A model generated the notes under the pieces. That model did not search any database, had not been told where the DNA came from, and saw only the letters and a list, made by a program, of their open reading frames with translations. Positions 60,701 to 64,000 of a stretch of 64,000 nt of DNA are shown here, piece after piece. The first letter of the stretch is position 1. Each line of letters opens with the position of its first letter. The position numbers were made by a program, and so were the translations under genes. The stretch lies in the NCBI RefSeq assembly GCF_029633865.1, contig NC_079211.1, forward strand, positions 142,519,345 through 142,583,344, written 5' to 3'. The stretch comes from Lampris incognitus (taxonomy: Eukaryota > Chordata > Actinopteri > Lampriformes > Lampridae).

Positions 60701-62462
60701 AAATTACACAATCCAAACGACTATTTGACAGGGAAGGAAATTACTATAGTTGAGTGATGTTGAAAGGTTATAATTCACATGGCGACCGACATCGCCCGTG
60801 GTACATTTGGAAATGCGACACAGTGCATGCAGGAGTTCAACCAGTTATAATCATACTCATTCTTAGGGCAGTCATGTTCGATGGCTGGCGAGGTATGTGA
60901 TTTGGATAGTTTCCGTCTGCCTCAGCCCTCAGGGATGGTTCAGATATGATGCAGGAAGGTCTAACATAAAAACCACTGGAGACTTTGTTTAAGGAAGTCA
61001 GAGACAGATGCAGAGCATAGGAAGCCCACCACCTGGATCTGTACTCAATACCTCTGACCCTGGAATTTTTTTTTTTGGGGGGGGGGGGTTCCCCCTTTTT
61101 CTCCCCAATTGTACCCGGCCAATTACCCCACTCTTCCGAGCTGTCCTGGTCACTGCTCCACCCCCTCTGCTGATCCGGGGAGGGCTGCAGACCACCATAT
61201 GCCTCCTCCGATACATATGGAGTCACCAGCCGCTTCTTTTCAACTGACAGTGAGGCGTATCACCAGGGGGACGTAGCGCGTGGGAGGATCACACTACCCC
61301 CCCCCCCGAACAGGCACTCTGACCGTCCAGAGGAGGCGCTAGTGCAGCGACCGGGACACATACCCACATCCGGCTTCCCACCCACAGACATGGCCAATTG
61401 TGTCTGTAGGGACACCCGACCAAGCCGGAGGTAACATGGGGATTCGAACCGGAGATCCCCGTGTTGGCAGGCAACGGAATAGACCACCACGCTACCTGGA
61501 CACCCCGTAGTTCTTCTTAATGCTGAAGCCAGTACCTTGGGTTGGTGCGGAGTAACACTGCAACAGCCTACCTCTCCTGGGAAGTTAAGCGACATATGTG
61601 TCTTCTTTGTTTCATCATTGTTTTCTGAACACTAAAATTGTCCATTCAAGCACTTGCAGAGGGATGTTTCATTACAGTTTGTTACCTTATTTATGGCTAC
61701 ACACTAATCTGGGAAAATAGTACAACACGGTATAAACAAGGAATGATATGTAAACACAACTGTTGAAAATAAACTTGAAATCATCATCACAGAGCCAGAA
61801 AGACAACTCATTATCATCCTGGGTTAGCTGCAAAATTCTATGATCGTCCAACATCCACTGCAGTCTGCACTGACCGCAGTGGATTTTTACTTTCATTTCT
61901 AGTCAGAGCTTTGCTTCAACGCGGGATATTTAGGTGCGGGGCTGACTAAAATATTTGATCAAAAATAGTTTTAGCACCTGATATATGAGCTCTGAGGCAG
62001 CCCAATAAACTGAAAGATAATGAAGCCATCTGAGCACAGTGTGATGGACTAGTCGATGGTAAAACATCCTCCAGGACAACCTAAATATTCCATACCATTA
62101 TTTACATTTACAGCAACAATTCTATCACCAAACAAATATCTTGTCAAAAACATGATGCAGGCAAACTTTGCTTATGGCAGTGGCTTTCACATTACAGGAG
62201 ATGTGACGACTGCAAAGTCCAGCTTGTGTGCGATGCTTTATCCTTACACGTTACTTAAAGTGTGACCCAATTACACATCAACTGCACACACACCAACAGC
62301 AACCAGCTGGCAAGAGAAACAAGCTCTCAATGTGTTATGGTCACTGGTCCATTAGAAAACAGCAGTACTGCAACACGAACAGACATTCTCAAGTGTGGAG
62401 ACGCGTACACTCTCACCCTATCAAATGTGTCACATGAGATGGCAACAGCTATTTTCCGCTAG
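56956..62462. other. intergenic between dnm1l-like 3' end and disp3 5' side
   Basis: Includes the dnm1l-like 3' UTR (extent unknown) next to 62,462, a (GT)n tract at 57,700-57,729, possible 5' disp3 exon at 58,643, and SINE-A at 61,098-61,504. No other coding exon recognised. Confidence 0.4.
61098..61504 (-). repeat. SINE-A copy
   Basis: Antisense, from TTTTCTCCCCAATTGTACCC to GCTACCTGGACACC; preceded by a T/G run (61,066-61,090). Confidence 0.9.
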
Positions 62463-62519
62463 CTACCACAGATGCGTCTCCCGGATCTCAGAGATGATGT
62501 TATTGGCTTTCTGAAGGGC
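62463..62519 (-). CDS. dnm1l: dnm1l-like last coding exon
   Basis: 57 bp: [18 protein letters not shown] and TAG, with acceptor TTCTCCTCAG. A (CA)n microsatellite sits in the 200-bp intron before it. Confidence 0.9.
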   Translation of the reverse strand, partial: ALQKANNIISEIRETHLW

Positions 62520-62594
62520 CTGAGGAGAAAAGAAGAAAGCAGAGGGAAGGAAAAACAGGGTGTAAGTAATAGCCATAAGGCAGGAACTATGCGT

Positions 62595-62655
<61 letters not shown>

Positions 62656-62879
62656 TAAGGTGTTGATGCTCTTGACACTTGGGGCATATTTAGAGCACAG
62701 GGACACTAGCTGGTTTTACCTCGAGCATCTGGGCAACCTCAGTCCTCTGCTGTGCCGTGTCCTGTGACTCGATAAGCAGCTCTTGCAGCAGGGGTTGTTT
62801 GTAAAGCTGTCCAACAAGCTCGCTTTGCAATCGCTCCTTAACAAAGTTCACTAGGAAGTGCATCACTGTCTTTGGCACA
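62463..62879 (-). CDS. dnm1l: dnm1l-like (dynamin-related protein 1) GED, last two exons
   Basis: C-terminal end of a dynamin-superfamily GTPase. DRP1 (DNM1L) assembles on mitochondria and peroxisomes to drive fission. Exons 62879-62720 and 62519-62463 encode about 71 residues of the GTPase effector domain: [36 protein letters not shown], then [18 protein letters not shown] and TAG. The EIRETHLW terminus and [19 protein letters not shown] pattern are DNM1L hallmarks. The segment [20 protein letters not shown] departs from the near-invariant vertebrate DNM1L I remember, so this may be a diverged paralogue. Upstream exons are beyond the window. The first exon's acceptor lacks a normal pyrimidine tract. 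Confidence 0.88.
62597..62651. repeat. (CA)n microsatellite
   Basis: Uninterrupted CA repeats in the last dnm1l-like intron. Confidence 0.95.
62720..62879 (-). CDS. dnm1l: dnm1l-like penultimate exon (GED)
   Basis: 160 bp encoding [11 protein letters not shown] through [12 protein letters not shown]. Donor GAG/GTAAAA. I place the acceptor at CAACAG/TGTGCC because it preserves frame and the family's exon boundary; upstream of it is a run of G (C on the + strand, 62,887-62,900) next to a CA/GT microsatellite. Confidence 0.82.
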
Positions 62880-63639
62880 CTGTTGACCCCCCCCCCCCCC
62901 AACACACACACACACACACACAAAGATGGAGAAACAAAATCAGGACCAATAACATCAGCCTAGTAAAATCTACCCTAACACATGATCTGATGTAACTAGG
63001 GCTGGTTATTGGCAAGAATGTGGTGATACGATACGTATCACCATACAGGGGTTATGATTCAATATATTACAGTATATTGCAATACTGTATGCAAGGCGAT
63101 ACACTGCGATTTCATAGGCCTCTGTGCCTCTGTTCTCTGAGTTTACGCTACTTCCTGTCTCAATTTACGTTGTTACGGAAAAGTCAACTGGCTGAAGATA
63201 GTTTACAACACTGCTATCTAACGGTCGGGGGTTTAAACACAACACAAAATGAACCACTGTCCGTCACAAATCTTTGCATGTAAACTATTGATTAAAAATG
63301 GGTAGTGTTTTTGATAAATGATACAGTATCACAAAACATAATATCTTGAAAATCAAGTATATCAACATTTTCTGACAACCCCTAGATGCATTTTCCATTT
63401 CAAAATTCCATACTTTTCCAGACTCAAATTTCCAGACTTCTCGGTAGATTTTTCAGACCATATTTGACATCTGAGTACAAATAGCTAGATGTTTATTATG
63501 TATATAAATGGTTTTAAAAACCAACTGTTAACACCCAATTTCCCCTCGGGGATGAATAAAGTATTCTGATTCTGATGTACTTACATTCTGACAATGTTTG
63601 CTATTTGTTATGGTGCTATACTTGTTATTCTGGTAGGTT
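62880..63639. other. dnm1l-like intron, no exon recognised
   Basis: C-run and CA tract at 62,887-62,922, then AT-rich DNA. Confidence 0.5.
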
Positions 63640-64000
63640 TATGAATCAAGGGATAAAAGCAGATTGAATGAAGTACATTAAGAAAGTCAAAAGCAGATGG
63701 CAATTCCCTTTTAAGAAGATTAATGATGAAATTACCAAGTAAAACAAACATTTTACGTTCCTTACATATAATTTCTTGTGTATAATAATGGGGATCAATA
63801 GAGTGCTAATATCAGAAACTGGTGGTCTATAAATACACCCAATTATAATGATTTTTCTCATCAAAAGGTAAGCAAGATGGAATTCAACAAACACCGATTC
63901 CACTGTGGTCTTATCTAGGTATTGACTACGCCCCTTTTTTTTCCAATGAAATTAAAATTATTCAGCACATAAACTGAGACTCCACCTCCTACTTTGTTCT
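63640..64000 (-). mobile_element. non-LTR LINE endonuclease fragment, runs off the right edge
   Basis: - strand reads GGVSVYVLNNFNF, then (after a shift) ESVFVEFHLAYLL and IIIIGCIYRPPVSD; GxYRPP is the endonuclease signature of CR1/L2/RTE-type LINEs. Frameshifted. Confidence 0.7.

Noticed and set aside
62463-62879. Assignment as opa1
   Set aside because: Considered first because it is also a mitochondrial dynamin, but the EIRETHLW C-terminus belongs to DNM1L.

Overview
This is a stretch of vertebrate nuclear DNA, almost certainly from a teleost fish. Short coding exons with GT-AG junctions sit among long introns packed with teleost-type repeats: Tc1-like transposons, L2/CR1-like and RTE-like LINEs, a Penelope-like element, hAT MITEs and several tRNA-derived SINE families. 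No bacterial features were seen. The species cannot be named from the sequence alone. Three protein-coding genes are supported. (1) bmp1, a tolloid-family metalloprotease, lies on the + strand: 14 exons from 9,486 to the stop at 34,486 encode the last 707 residues (end of the astacin domain, CUB1, CUB2, EGF1, CUB3, EGF2, CUB4, CUB5). The signal peptide, prodomain and most of the protease domain lie upstream of the window. (2) disp3 (ptchd2), an RND/patched-family membrane protein with a sterol-sensing domain, lies on the - strand: 20 exons from the ATG at 50,818 to the stop at 40,146 join in frame to a complete 1,340-residue protein. (3) A dynamin-related GTPase most like dnm1l (DRP1) is represented on the - strand by its last two coding exons (62,720-62,879 and 62,463-62,519), which encode the GTPase effector domain. 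bmp1 and disp3 are convergent with about 5.7 kb between their stop codons; dnm1l and disp3 point the same way, about 11.6 kb apart. Layout: 1-9,485 is bmp1 intron or upstream DNA with a broken Tc1-like element, SINEs and a divergent repeat. 9,611-21,037 is one giant bmp1 intron carrying two antisense L2-like LINEs, one with an esterase-type ORF1, that are themselves riddled with nested MITEs and SINEs. 21.8-24.6 kb, in the next but one intron, holds a decayed Penelope-like element whose terminal repeat has expanded into about 50 copies of a 38-bp minisatellite. 24.9-34.5 kb is the exon-dense 3' half of bmp1. 34.5-40.1 kb is the intergenic zone with the bmp1 3' UTR, a SINE/hAT/MITE nest and a CpG-rich, promoter-like patch. 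40.1-50.8 kb is disp3, with a complete but frameshifted Tc1 element in one intron. 50.8-62.4 kb is intergenic, with a DNA-binding-domain-only Tc1 derivative, a SINE-derived 20-bp minisatellite and a palindromic MITE. 62.4-64 kb is the 3' end of the dnm1l-like gene and a LINE endonuclease fragment. No undescribed gene system was found. The most unusual content is repeat biology: two minisatellites that appear to have grown in place from internal segments of transposable elements, stacks of nested insertions with readable target-site duplications, and a non-autonomous Tc1 element that keeps an open frame for only the DNA-binding domain.
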